Positions 12,245 through 22,572 of a DNA stretch of 64,000 bases are shown here, piece by piece. The position numbers were made by a program, and so were the translations under genes. The number at the start of each line of letters is the position of its first letter. Positions within the stretch are counted from its first letter, which is position 1. This DNA is from Chrysopilus asiliformis (lineage: Eukaryota > Arthropoda > Insecta > Diptera > Rhagionidae): positions 21,687,487-21,751,486 of the forward strand of contig OZ035960.1 in assembly GCA_964034945.1 (NCBI GenBank), written 5' to 3'. The notes under the pieces are model-generated. The model made no database searches and was not told the DNA's origin. It worked only from the letters and a program-made list of their open reading frames with translations.

Positions 12245-12880
12245 TTTAAACATAAGAAAAGCTACAATTGCCAGGGGCCAATGCTCAAACACTATATATG
12301 AGGACAGGTAACATGTTTATTCAAAAAAATCCATTTTTATAGGAAAGGGGGAAAGGAGCGGTCCGATTGGATTTTGATGTATGGGGCGGTTATGTAAAAT
12401 TGTATTCTAAAAACATTTCATTTTTATAAATTTTTCGATACGATGCGCAGTTTTCCACAAAAGCAGGATAAAAGTATACCATTTGTATGGAAGAAGTGGG
12501 AAATAGTGGTCCGATTGGATTTTTGTGTATGGAGGAGTTATGTAAAATCCTATTCTATACACATTTTACCTTTATAAATTTTTCAATCTGATTCACTGTT
12601 TTCGAGAAAATTTTAAAAGACAGTTTCGTTTGTATGGAGTGGGGGAAGGAATGGTCCAATTTTACCCGTTCAAGAACTTAGCTGAGCCATTTACGGGGAA
12701 CGTAACTATACAAATTTTCAAGTTTCTAGCTCAATCCTTTCGAAAGTTATGGTGTTCACGGGCGGACAGAGATACCGACGGACATGCGGAAATCAAAATC
12801 TTTTGTCATACTAAACACCCTGGTGTAGCTAATTTTTATGCCCGGTGATTGGTTCGATGCGTTACAAATGGTATACTAAC
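12245..12880 (+). repeat. Family D repeat, fullest copy
   Basis: Contains two internal near-repeats of 'ccgattggatttt...tgtatgg..g' spaced about 150 bp, a degenerate GGACAGAGATACCGACGG tract and a tail GTTACAAATGGTATACTAAC. Reversed fragments are at 7299-7490 and 24890-25030. Related to family A in layout but clearly a different sequence. Confidence 0.6.
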
Positions 12881-12888
12881 TAACATAC

Positions 12889-13367
12889 TTAGGCCTGCCC
12901 AACCTTTTTGTACTAAAGTTCGACTTTTTTTAAGCCAACTACATTTAGATCTACCATTTCACGTTTGCGATAACACGTAGCGTCTCGCATCGCCTAATGT
13001 GGACGGGCTCGTGAATTCTAAATCGAAACTAAACTATTCAAACAAATTTTAAACATGAGTTAAATTCAAAAAAACCGCGAGAATCTAGTAATTTTCAAGT
13101 TTTCAATGCCTACTTAAAATAGGCAAGTAAAATAAAATTTAAAATAAGGTATCTAAGTAAAATAGACCACTTGCTTTAACAGCAAAAAAAAACAAAAAAA
13201 CGGAGAAGTAGATAGTGTGATTACTTAATTTTCACTTTCCCTCTTTTTTAATATTTGTGTTTACAAAAAAAATTTTTTTTAACATTTTCAGTCTGTAGTA
13301 GAAGATCGACCCAAATTCGTGCCGAGATCGACTGGTAGATCGCGATCGCCTGGTTGGGCAGCACTGA
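12889..13367. mobile_element. hAT-like MITE (candidate)
   Basis: Ends are TAGGCCTGCCCAACC and GGTTGGGCAGCACTG, an imperfect inverted pair typical of hAT ends; the right subterminal part has GATCGCGATC. I could not find a convincing 8-bp duplication, and there is no transposase frame. Confidence 0.5.
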
Positions 13368-13680
13368 TATAGAGTATAAAAACAAAACATTTAATCGTGT
13401 TTTACAAAAAACTTTTTTGATATAAAAATCCAGGATTTTTTTTATTTTCGTAAATATAGATTTTGTGGTCTGCTATAATTTTGATTTTTTGTTGTAGTTA
13501 CACAAAATCGTATACTACACATTTGTTGCCTTTACACATTTTTCTGTGACGAACCGTTTTCGAGAAAATCGTCTTGGAAGTCAAAGTCACGTGTACGTAA
13601 TTCCCGTACCGAAAGTTGTCGTCAAAAGTAGCTAAAAATTCTTAGAGAATTTGTTAAGGTATATCCAAGTTTCTGATTAA

Positions 13681-13807
13681 GGCCCGTTTGCGCGTATTAT
13701 TCTTAAAAAATTAAGTTGTGGTTAGCCTACTTAAACCGTAGAAATTCTTCGACTTAAATTTTTTAAGTTGTACATAAGTTGCTAAGTTTTGTTGGTGCAA
13801 ACGGCAC
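13681..13807. mobile_element. Short MITE with TTAA target duplication
   Basis: TTAA at 13677-13680 and 13808-13811 flank ends that begin GGCCCGTTTGC and end GCAAACGGCAC. The inner part also pairs (TTAAAAAATT / AATTTTTTAA). 127 bp, piggyBac-like by target only. Confidence 0.65.
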
Positions 13808-13811
13808 TTAA

Positions 13812-15135
13812 TATTATTAATTTTTTTCTTTAATCCATTTTAATGATTATTTTCAACTAATAAGAAATGATGACAGATAAAATTTTGGGTGGGAATAAAA
13901 TTAGGCCTCGCAAGTCTCGAGGTGGACTCGAAATGAATCACAGAAATTTTAATCGGTTTTTGGCATTATATGGCGACTACTACTTTTTTCATGAATCAAA
14001 AGGCGGGCGGGCGAAATTCAAAGCGCCTGAGTCAACCTTGCAAAAAGAAAACCCATTGCATACTATTACTATATTGACCTTGAACTAAAACAATTAAATT
14101 AGTTGGATTTTTTTTTAGTTTTTAAAATTCAATATTATAGATATGTTCATTTAAGTATCGATTAATTTTTACAATCTAATAAGAATAATAACAATTCCCG
14201 CCCTTTGGAAATAAATAATAAAAATATTAGTTTTGTTATGCTTTTCAGATCGCACATAAATAAGATTTATAATTTTATTGCTCTTATCCATCATGGTATA
14301 CGTTTAAAAATTATAATATTATATGTCTATATTGTAGTTTGATATTCGTATATAATGAAATACTATTTATCTAAATAAATATATATATACATATATGAAA
14401 AGTCTCGTTTACCTTGAAGTATAACATTCCAAGCATACAGCCAGCCTATGGCAAGTTGTCATTTGAATGGTAAACATTTGGCGGAAGATTTTCGTAATCT
14501 ACTTTAGGAAAAACAGCTTAATGGAACTAAATCTATTTTCGACTTAAGATTCAATCTATTTTTTTTCTTGCTTCGTCACTATTGCCAAAAAAAACACATT
14601 CAATGCGAAATAGTAAACGGTAAGCAATATTCCAAAAATGTGCAAAAATCATGACTGCATAATACCGGTAAATTTTTAATATAAAAAATATTTGCAAAAA
14701 AAATTAAAAGTTGAATAAAATCTTTACGTGCAAGAGCTCATTCATCGCAATAAATTGAACTTTCTAACATAAATTAAAATACAATCACTGCGAGACGAAA
14801 TGATTGGAAATTAAATATGTAAATTCTGCCCACTTTCGTTTTCTATCATATCGACGAACACTTAAAAACTTGTTCATGTATATATATATTTGTTTTTGCA
14901 TATATGTATAGATATATGAACTTATCATAATATTTCTTCATACGAATTAATACAATAGTGGAGATATGATAACCGCACGATATGTTTTACGAAAAAATAT
15001 ATACTGCAAGGAGGGCTAAATTGATCTAATTTTTAAAAGCTTTTATTTAGCTTACTTTTTAGTCTACTTGTAAGGATCTTGCAACCGAATTTTGACATAC
15101 ATTCGAATCTCGATAGAGTAAGTGGCGGACCTTAA
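13812..15135. other. No gene recognised
   Basis: AT-rich with TA-dinucleotide stretches near 14380 and 14880. A 73-codon frame at 13867-14088 has no recognisable similarity. Confidence 0.45.
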
Positions 15136-15386
15136 CACTAAACATACAAAAGACCGCTTATGGACTTTTGCATTTAACACTAGATTGCCCAAGGAAGTCA
15201 AGCAGTCAAAATATATAACATATATACCGGAAATGAAGGAGGGGGGAGGTAACTACAATTATTAATAAACGCATTTATATGCTGTACAAAAAGTCACAAA
15301 ATTCTAACAAATTGTGTCACTATATACATAATTGTTTTTCTGATTGAAATTAAAAAGCAGTCAAAATGACTTGCTTGGGCAATCTA

Positions 15387-16915
15387 CACTGAGAGAAAAA
15401 TGTCACATTATTTTAAGAAGATATGCACATTGACCTATTTTACCATGATTTCACCTTAAAACGTACCTTTTAAGACGATTTCTTATTAAAATATCACCTT
15501 ATTTCCATAAAGAAAATCTATTTAAAATTTTGAATGGTTTTCACTTTAAATCAATGTGTATTGTCAGATTAAAATACGATTTTCAAGGGGTCTGTCATAT
15601 AATTTCAACTTTTAACATGATTGCCACATTGAAATAAAATGTAATCTGTTTAAAACAATGTGATATGCATATAAAATGTAGTAAGTAAAAGTCAATTGGT
15701 TCTAGAATTTCGCGCGGAGTGGTCGCAGTTCGTTGTAACTTTAATGTTTTGGGTTTTGTTGTGCGAAATGGATTCATTTCAATTACCAAATACTGAAAAT
15801 ATCGATATAGTGCCGCTTTTACCTTGGGATGAAACAGAATTGAATGAAGTTCAAAGTCTTTTTAGGGCTTGGGGAGTGTCCGAATCAGGCTGTGCCTTGT
15901 TAAAGGTGTACGGGCTAAATACGAGACGTATTCTAGAAGAAATGGAAATGTCTCAAATAGACAAATTTTTCGTTAATATCGATGGATGCGGCTATTTTGG
16001 TGATCGTATTCTTTTCACGTCAGAATTTAAAAATTGGAGAAGAGAAATTGTAAGGAAAACCCGTATTGAAATTTACACATCTTAATAAATCAAAATTTAG
16101 AATAAACCCATGGCTTGTGATGTGGACGCTTTATCAGCGCCCACAACAAGGCGGATACTGGACTGGTTAGAACCTATTTCTAATAAATTCAGTAATACTT
16201 CGAGTAACGTCGGCTTAAATTCAGAAGATAAAAACCTTTCGACGTGTGCTTATGACGTTTCTAACATCCTTAAATCCACAATTAGGGGACAAATGGTCAT
16301 CGCATACTACGAAAAGAACGGTTTACTGGATAGCAAAAGCCAAAGAGATTTGACACACTGCATTGTTGAGCAATTTATACTCATTTGTAATTTACAGAGT
16401 GATTTAATTTAAACAAAAATGGAGTACAAATTAAAAAAAATTATTTTCTTTTTTTTTTAGGATAGAAGATCATGCTTTGTAAATTTAAAACAGTAAAATA
16501 AAAACTATAAAATATATATTTCTTCGTTTTTTTTTAAATTTTCAATCCCTTAAGCATCAATTTTTTTAAATACAAAATTATTTTGTAATCTTTAAAAAAA
16601 ATGGAATGCCGGCTTAAATATTTTTAACAGATTCCATAGAAAATCCTCTAAAATTCAAAGGAAAATCTATTTGTTTCAAACATACTTCACATAGTTTTTT
16701 ATGTGCTATAAGATTAAAATAAAAAGACAATCCTTTTAAAAATAAGTATATTTCACCTTAATTTAAGATGGTTAGCACCTTATCTCGCTGTCAAAATTTT
16801 AAAAGGATTCTCTTTATGGTTTTAAGTTGACTTTCATCTTGGATGAAAACCATAAAGATTTCCTCTTGTTTTTGTTCCATTTTAGGTGCATTTTAGGTGA
16901 TCTTTTCGCTCAGTG
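15387..16915 (+). mobile_element. TA-flanked element C carrying an intact-looking gene
   Basis: TA at 15385-15386 and 16916-16917. Ends are CACTGAGAGAAAAATG and, reversed, CACTGAGCGAAAAGATCAC. It is 1529 bp and the youngest insertion of this three-level nest. The ends resemble those of the short elements at 47378-47649 and 32971-33754. It contains the gene at 15768-16412 but no recognisable transposase, so it is either internally deleted or of an unfamiliar type. Confidence 0.75.
15768..16412 (+). CDS. Predicted two-exon gene of a transposon, SAM-like helical protein, function unknown
   Basis: Two adjacent open frames (to 16085, and 16110-16412) join in frame if a 51-bp intron 16050-16100 is removed (GTAAGG...TTTAG), giving exons 15768-16049 and 16101-16412 and about 197 codons. 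I chose ATG 15768 because of its good context (CGAAATGG); an upstream in-frame ATG at 15696 exists. Residues about 15-60 (W-x6-EVQ-LF-AWG, then ALLKVYGLNTRRILEEM) look like a small helical SAM-type fold; this is a weak resemblance. The second exon is helical, with an IRGQMVIAYYEKNGLLDSK stretch. No DDE, HUH or zinc-finger motif is visible. I do not recognise the family. It could be an accessory protein or the N-terminal remnant of a larger transposase gene. Confidence 0.5.
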
Positions 16916-17133
16916 TAGTGTTAAAAAGCGCATATAATCTTATCATTTTTGCGAACTTGACTTCATGACTTTTTCTATTTATTATACACACTTAATATTC
17001 TATTATTATTTTTTATTTATATTTTGTTTACTTTAAGTAATACTTGTCATATACCGTTATCTACCACAGCCGGTCATTTGACAGCCCATGGTAGAAATAG
17101 GTATGTGTTAAGTGCTGGTATGTTTAGTGTTAA

Positions 17134-19119
17134 GACCAAATTTTTCTTACAAAGTCAATACAGTAATCTCCGGATAACTGCAACAGTAATTCGAACCTCG
17201 TGCACATTTTTGAGAATTCCATACAATACTTATCACTTATTGCACGAAAAAAGTCTTCAATTGAGTTTCTCCGTCATATATTTTCACAAGTGCTTTTTTC
17301 CATTTAATTTTTATATTTTATTTTGTCATATGATCGTGTGTATGTATCTTTATACCCCACCGAAAAGGGTAGAAATCAGTGCAATTATACTGTGATTTCA
17401 CAATCCTAGAAAGTAAAAGTAAAATAAAGTAAATTTTTTTCAATTAGAAACCCTAAAAAGTGCACAATTTCGTGCAGTAAAAACCGAAAAAATATCACTT
17501 ATGCCATGGGTTATTTAATTTGGTTACAAGAATATGCATAATAAGAAATCATTGTGTGTGAAGAAACACAATTCCAGTAGTCAAGCCTTGCGGTAACACT
17601 CGGGCGGACACGAAAACTGACTGTTCCTGATGAAAATTTTAAGACTCCCTTTATGGATGTCAAAATTTGCAACCCCCTAAAGCTTATTTTTTTCAAATTT
17701 TTTTTTGTGTTGAAAAAAACGTTTTCTGTCTCGTTTTTTATACTACCGGTTTGTTGCTGAGAAAAAACTACTTTAAAACACAATCCCTTCAAACATTTTT
17801 TTTTAAATTTTTTAATTTTAATATATTTTTTCGGGCTTTTTTAAGTTACCGCGAGTTTTTTTTTAAATATGTGATGTTCAACTTAACTAATTTTTGATCA
17901 ACGTGATCCCATTGCCCGGTATTCGCATATATGTTTAATATGCATGTAACTCAGATGAACTCGCCTGCCGGTAAAAAGAGTTGAAGAAGTCTTTTGACTT
18001 AACAATATGCTTATTGTGTCAACACCTCCTTTGGTTTTCGTCTTATGCTGATTATAGGGGTTTTCGGATGCTTCTTTGATTGCTTACTTACTTTTTGCTG
18101 GCGTTTCTCGGTTTTTAGGTTGATCTGACGTTTTCTAGTCATAATAATAATAGACGTAGATATGGATTTTTTTTTTTTGACACTGAACGCTGTCTACCTT
18201 TTTGTGGTCAATTGGTGCCATACAAAATCGCCGAAAAGTATTACAATAATTATCGTGTACGATATTTTATTTGCTTTATAATTATTATTGTTATTGGATG
18301 TTATTCAATCAGATAAGATTATGAAATGATAAAATGAATATGAAACGTCTATTAAATAAATTTTCATTCAATTTACATCAATTTGTAACATACATATATG
18401 GTGTGTGTTTGTCGATACGATATGAAGTGTTTATTGTGCGTTACCCATAATAAGTTATAAAAAGATATTTTATCTATACCTAAACTATCGCCGATGTTCG
18501 TCTATTAGACTTAAGTGTTAGATTTAGGTTAAGCTACAATTTATTGTTTATATTTCTTACCGAATTTAACAAAGAAAACATGTTTTTGCTGAGCCGGTTA
18601 CAATATTGTTACAATGTATTATAAAGTAGATTTTTTTCGAAAGCATTGAAGTGAGGTTGGAAAATTTATTAATAAGTTTTGTTATTACCTACTTTTACTT
18701 TTACTTACCGTGTGTTTAATTGAAATTTTCCTACGAATGTTTCGTTTCGAGCATTTTAATTTCAATTTGGTTCGAATATTTGATCACTTTCTACCAGTAA
18801 ACCTAACCCCTTGTTTATGCGGTTTTCGCATTTGAAATGGACAATAATCCCATAGAATCGTATTAACTGCGATTTTGGGAAATTATAATTGAAGTAATGC
18901 CATCTAATTAGATTTTACAAAATTGCCTTTAATTGGATTTTTTTGAAAAAAAAACCGTTTTCGAGAAAATAGGAAACCCATTTTTCACTTGTATGGACGA
19001 GGGGAGAAGGAGTGGTTGAATTTTTATTATTGTATTTTGTACGGAATTTAAATTTTGATAAAAGCCTGTTCTGTGCCAAATTTCAACTCTGTACCTTCAT
19101 TAGTTCTCGAGTTATACTA
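17134..19119. other. No gene recognised; one repeat fragment near the right end
   Basis: AT-rich. The part at about 18950-19112 resembles 27390-28120 (TTTTCGAGAAAAT, GCCAAATTTCAACTCT, TTAGTTCTCGAG), a fragment of another family with the same core as families A-D. Confidence 0.45.
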
Positions 19120-19187
19120 GGGCCATTCACTCTTGATCGTAGATAGTAAAATCGTAGATTGTACTGTACATCTACGATGGAAAAGTA

Positions 19188-20141
19188 AAGGGTGGTTAAA
19201 TTTTAAGGGCCGATGTTGAATGTGAACCACACCTAAACGTCAAGTTTTTTTCTGCATTTCATTTGACATTTCTCAATTTCAGACTAACTCAATTTGAACC
19301 ATGGAAAGATACACAATCGAGCAACGCGTTAAAGTTATTCAGGCTTATTATGAAAATGGGCGTTCAAATCAAAATGCATATCGTGCACTTCGTGATTTTT
19401 TCGGTCAATTTAATCGTCCAAATGTGCGTACAATCGGAAAAATCGTGCAAAAATTTGAGCAAACCGGGTCTGTAGGAGATGTGAAAACACCAGTGCATGC
19501 TCGTACAGCTCGTACTGCAGAAAATATTGCTGCTGTTCGCGATAGTGTGGCTGAAGAGCCGTCCACCTCAACTCGTCGTCGTGCCCAACAATTGCACCTC
19601 CCACGCTCGTCGTTGATGAACATTATGCATAAAGACTTGCATTTACACGCTTACAAGGTGCAATTGACTCAAGAACTAAAGCCTCTTGACCATTTCAAGC
19701 GTCGTCAATGGTCAGAATGGTGGCAAGAAATGGCAACAGTGGATGATCAATTTTCGAAGAAAATCATCTTCAGTGATGAGGCACATTTTCACCTCAGTGG
19801 ATTCGTCAATAAGCAGAACAGCCGCATTTGGGCGAATGATAATCCAAGAGTGATTGTCGAAAAACCAATGCACCCACAAAGAGTGACTGTTTGGTGCGGT
19901 TTATGGGCTGGCGGCATCATCGGGCCGTATTTTTTCCAAAGTGCACGATATGCATTTTGATTTGAACGCCCATTTTCATAATAAGGCTGAATAACTTTAA
20001 CGCGTTGCTCGATTGTGTATCTTTCCATGGTTCAAATTGAGTTAGTCTGAAATTGAGAAATGTCAAATGAAATGCAGAAAAAAACTTGACGTTTAGGTGT
20101 GGTTCACATTCAACATCGGCCCTTAAAATTTAACCACCCTT
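19188..20141 (+). mobile_element. Tc1/mariner-type element with a fold-back right end
   Basis: TA duplications at 19186-19187 and 20142-20143; ends AAGGGTGGTTAAATTTT and its complement. The inverted repeat is not just a terminal repeat: 19188-19390 and 19939-20141 pair over about 203 bp with almost no mismatch, including the first 30 codons of the transposase. The right end is thus an inverted copy of the left end, which has replaced the 3' half of the gene. Confidence 0.9.
19301..19960 (+). pseudogene. Truncated Tc1/mariner-type transposase
   Basis: 219 codons from a good start (ACCATGG). An N-terminal helix-turn-helix region (about residues 4-60, EQRVKVIQAYYENG...IGKIVQKFEQTG) is followed by a linker (ARTAENIAAVRDSVAEEPST) and the first catalytic aspartate in IIFSDEAHFHLSG (about residue 160). 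The frame ends after IIGPYFFQ, where it runs into the inverted copy of the left end; the second and third catalytic acidic residues are missing. It cannot be an active transposase alone. Confidence 0.9.
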
Positions 20142-20665
20142 TACAACGAAGCGTGAGCAGCGCTTACATTTTTGACTCTTTTATTTATTTTCTTTACCTA
20201 AATTGTTTAAAGCATTTTTTAACTCTTAATTTATACTAAATCATATAAATACTTTAATTTACTTGCTTTTCCAATGTCCATTTTAGAGTTGGCACCAAGT
20301 TGACATGTCACAAAACATGCCTTAACCTCACTTTATTAGAAATACGACAAAAACTACGATTTTACCTACCTTCGGGTGTGGTAGATTGTAGTTTTCGTCC
20401 CAAAAAAATTTATATGGAGAACTGTCAAAAAACTACGATTTTATTTACGATTCTACGATTCTACGAGTTTACGATAAACTACGATAAAGAGTAAATAGCC
20501 CTACTATACTTACATTATGGTATACCCCAGGTTTAATTATGTAAGAGTGACATCATATTACCGCTATGTGGATGTTTTCTACAAAAATGTAATTTTTTGC
20601 GACTTTTTCTGAAATCGGTTTTTTAAAAGTTTTTTCTTGTAAAAAATTGGTGCATAAAAATTCTA

Positions 20666-20831
20666 CGCCCGTTGGTCGGGAGAATAAAAGAAGATTTCGG
20701 TTTATGGTCTCCTTGAATATTTGCGTGTTATAGACTGGAGATAACACATTGGATAGTAAATCGTTCCAGAGTCTTGTTCGCGGAATAAAGGAACTCATAA
20801 ACTTTATTGTACGCGGAATAAAGGAACTCAT
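20666..20831 (-). pseudogene. Possible 3' fragment of a non-LTR retrotransposon ORF2
   Basis: The peptide contains FIPRTRLWNDLLSNVLSP and YNTQIFKETINRNLL, the RT-x-LWN-LP...YN-x-x-x-FK pattern often seen at the C-terminus of jockey/CR1-like reverse-transcriptase proteins. A direct duplication of about 42 bp (GCGGAATAAAGGAACTCATA, around 20770-20840) repeats the MSSFIPRT segment. No reverse-transcriptase domain is nearby. Confidence 0.45.
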
Positions 20832-20839
20832 AAGCTTTA

Positions 20840-22450
20840 AGCCTTTTTGGAAATAATTTTTATATGAGCTTTCACGAATTCTTTGTGAAACAAATAATTT
20901 CTTGCTGTCAATTTAAACTTGAAACGATCGAATTACGCTAAATAAATTGTCTAAAAAACAGGTCACCTCATCTAATCCGCTTTAAATCAAGCCATCATTC
21001 CACTTTCCATCATTCCATCATTCTTCAATCTATTACGTTATACAGATATCAAAGGTGTTTTCCATTTTTACGATACTAGAAGTGGATTATATAACGAATT
21101 TAATACTATGGCTACCTGCGTCCATCATAGTAAAATAAATATCTTTTGATTGTCATTGTAGCTATAAAATTTTCATTAACATACACGCCTGAGTTGGTAG
21201 GATTTTTGTAAAGTGTTTAATGCTGAAAGTGATTTCCTTAATTGACCTTTATTTCGGCTTCATTGGCCGCAAAAATGCGGTTTTGTGATTATTAAAAAAA
21301 TTTTAAATCGTTTCAAGCATTTATTTAATTTGTCGCTATTGCTCCCACTTGTCCATGACAAGTTTTAATCAAGCAAAATATTTGAATTGAAGAAATTCGG
21401 TATTTTTTTCTTCAAGTATTTCTCCATTAATTGAGCATTTAGTTTGGATCTTGGACAAATCTATCAGAAAAAACGCACATGTGGCCACATTGGTTTCCGG
21501 GTCAACATTTTGAGCAAATTGGTTGACCCCATTTCGGCGATATTTGATGGATGATGTCGATTTCTATTAATTTTATGCAATCACCTAACTTTATTTTGAG
21601 ATCAATCAGACGAAGGAGCAAATTAACGTCATTTTTCGTCTTCTTTTATCTTCTGTTGTGGGAAAATCCATCAAAAATGATTAAATGTTTCGCGTATTTC
21701 ATTTAATTGTTTGTTTATTTTCGTATTTTGTAATTTTTTATTAGTATTTTAGTGTGACTTGCCGCAAGACTTTTACCAAATTCGTTTAATTAGTTTTTAA
21801 GTAATTTGATTGGCCAAATTTCAATCGTAAAATGGAGTGTGGACATTTATCCACAATTGCAACAGTATTCAGGTTTTATAATTATTATTATGTTTTTTTA
21901 GCCCTAGTAGTTCATTATTTTCCATTTTACTATTAATATGGAATGTTTGCTTTTCCAGAAATTAAGTTGATTTTCTACAATTTTTGAAAAAAAAATCCAG
22001 AAACAGTTTAATTTGCCCAATTTTCCGAAAAAAGTACAACTGCCCGTAATTAACGATCATCAAAACCTGAAACCGGGAGTTTTTGTCGACATGATCACGA
22101 TTTATTTTTGTCGTTCATAAAATAAGTTTTCGATATGTTTTTATGTTGAAAAAAAATGCATGTGTACGATCGAAAATAAACCAATAACTAGTTTTAAAAT
22201 TTACATATTCTGAACATATTTCGCTCAGAATGGAAAAATCATTAAAATCAGTATGTTTTTTATGTTTCCGAACATAACTGACATTTGATTTTATATTTAT
22301 TGAAATAAAATCGACTTTTCACATGTTACAGAAAAAAAAAATAAAATAAAAATATTTCAAAATTCATGAAAATTCATTTTGGATAATAATTTCTTCTCAA
22401 TCAATTTCTCAAGTAATTCTTGATAGTAATTCCAGATTAATCTTTTTCAG
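20840..22450. other. Presumed intron of the spaetzle-like gene
   Basis: No exon recognised. AT-rich, ending in the acceptor CTTTTTCAG at 22441-22450 used by the first visible exon. Confidence 0.45.
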
Positions 22451-22572
22451 ATAGCACAGTACCTACAGTAACACCAATACAAGGACCAATATTTTTAAAA
22501 AACGGAACAGTTCCAGTTGTGCCATTATTCTCATATCCTACAATAAAAAATGGGACATTTGTGCAAATTCCA
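22451..22572 (+). CDS. spz5-like exon i (pro-domain)
   Basis: Bounded by TTTTTCAG and GTAAGT. Encodes [18 protein letters not shown] followed by [22 protein letters not shown]; two N-glycosylation sequons (NGT). It starts in the middle of a codon, so at least one exon lies upstream. Confidence 0.8.

Larger units (their letters stand above)
15178..16920. mobile_element. Nested TTAA element B inside element A
   Basis: Flanked by TTAA at 15174-15177 and 16921-16924. The left end is CACTAGATTGCCCAAGG; the right end is GCTTGGGCAATC (15375-15384 region) plus TA-GTG at 16916-16920, split by the element at 15387. Without that insert it would be about 212 bp with good inverted ends, i.e. a MITE. Confidence 0.8.
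15136..17129. mobile_element. piggyBac-like element A, split by nested insertions
   Basis: TTAA at 15132-15135 and 17130-17133. Ends read CACTAAACATAC and GTATGTTTAGTG. A shorter sister copy without the insertions is at 51131-51390; comparing them shows that the insertion here went into an internal TTAA (15174-15177). Non-coding apart from the nested cargo. Confidence 0.85.
19120..20501. mobile_element. TA-flanked MITE split by a mariner insertion
   Basis: Ends GGGCCATTCACTCTTGATCG and its imperfect reverse complement CGATAAAGAGTAAATAGCCC, each bordered by TA. Inner parts are rich in TCGTAG/CTACGA motifs. Removing the mariner element at 19188-20141 leaves about 430 bp of non-coding sequence. 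Confidence 0.7.

Noticed and set aside
13867..14088. 73-codon plus frame (MMTDKILGGNK...)
   Set aside because: No similarity I can recognise and no splice context; not enough to call a gene.
17150..17190. CAGTAATCTCCGGATAACTG as a pogo-type element end
   Set aside because: No matching inverted partner with TA duplication was found downstream.
1..22450. Search for the signal-peptide exon of the spz5-like gene
   Set aside because: No short frame with a hydrophobic leader and a correct-phase donor stood out from the background.
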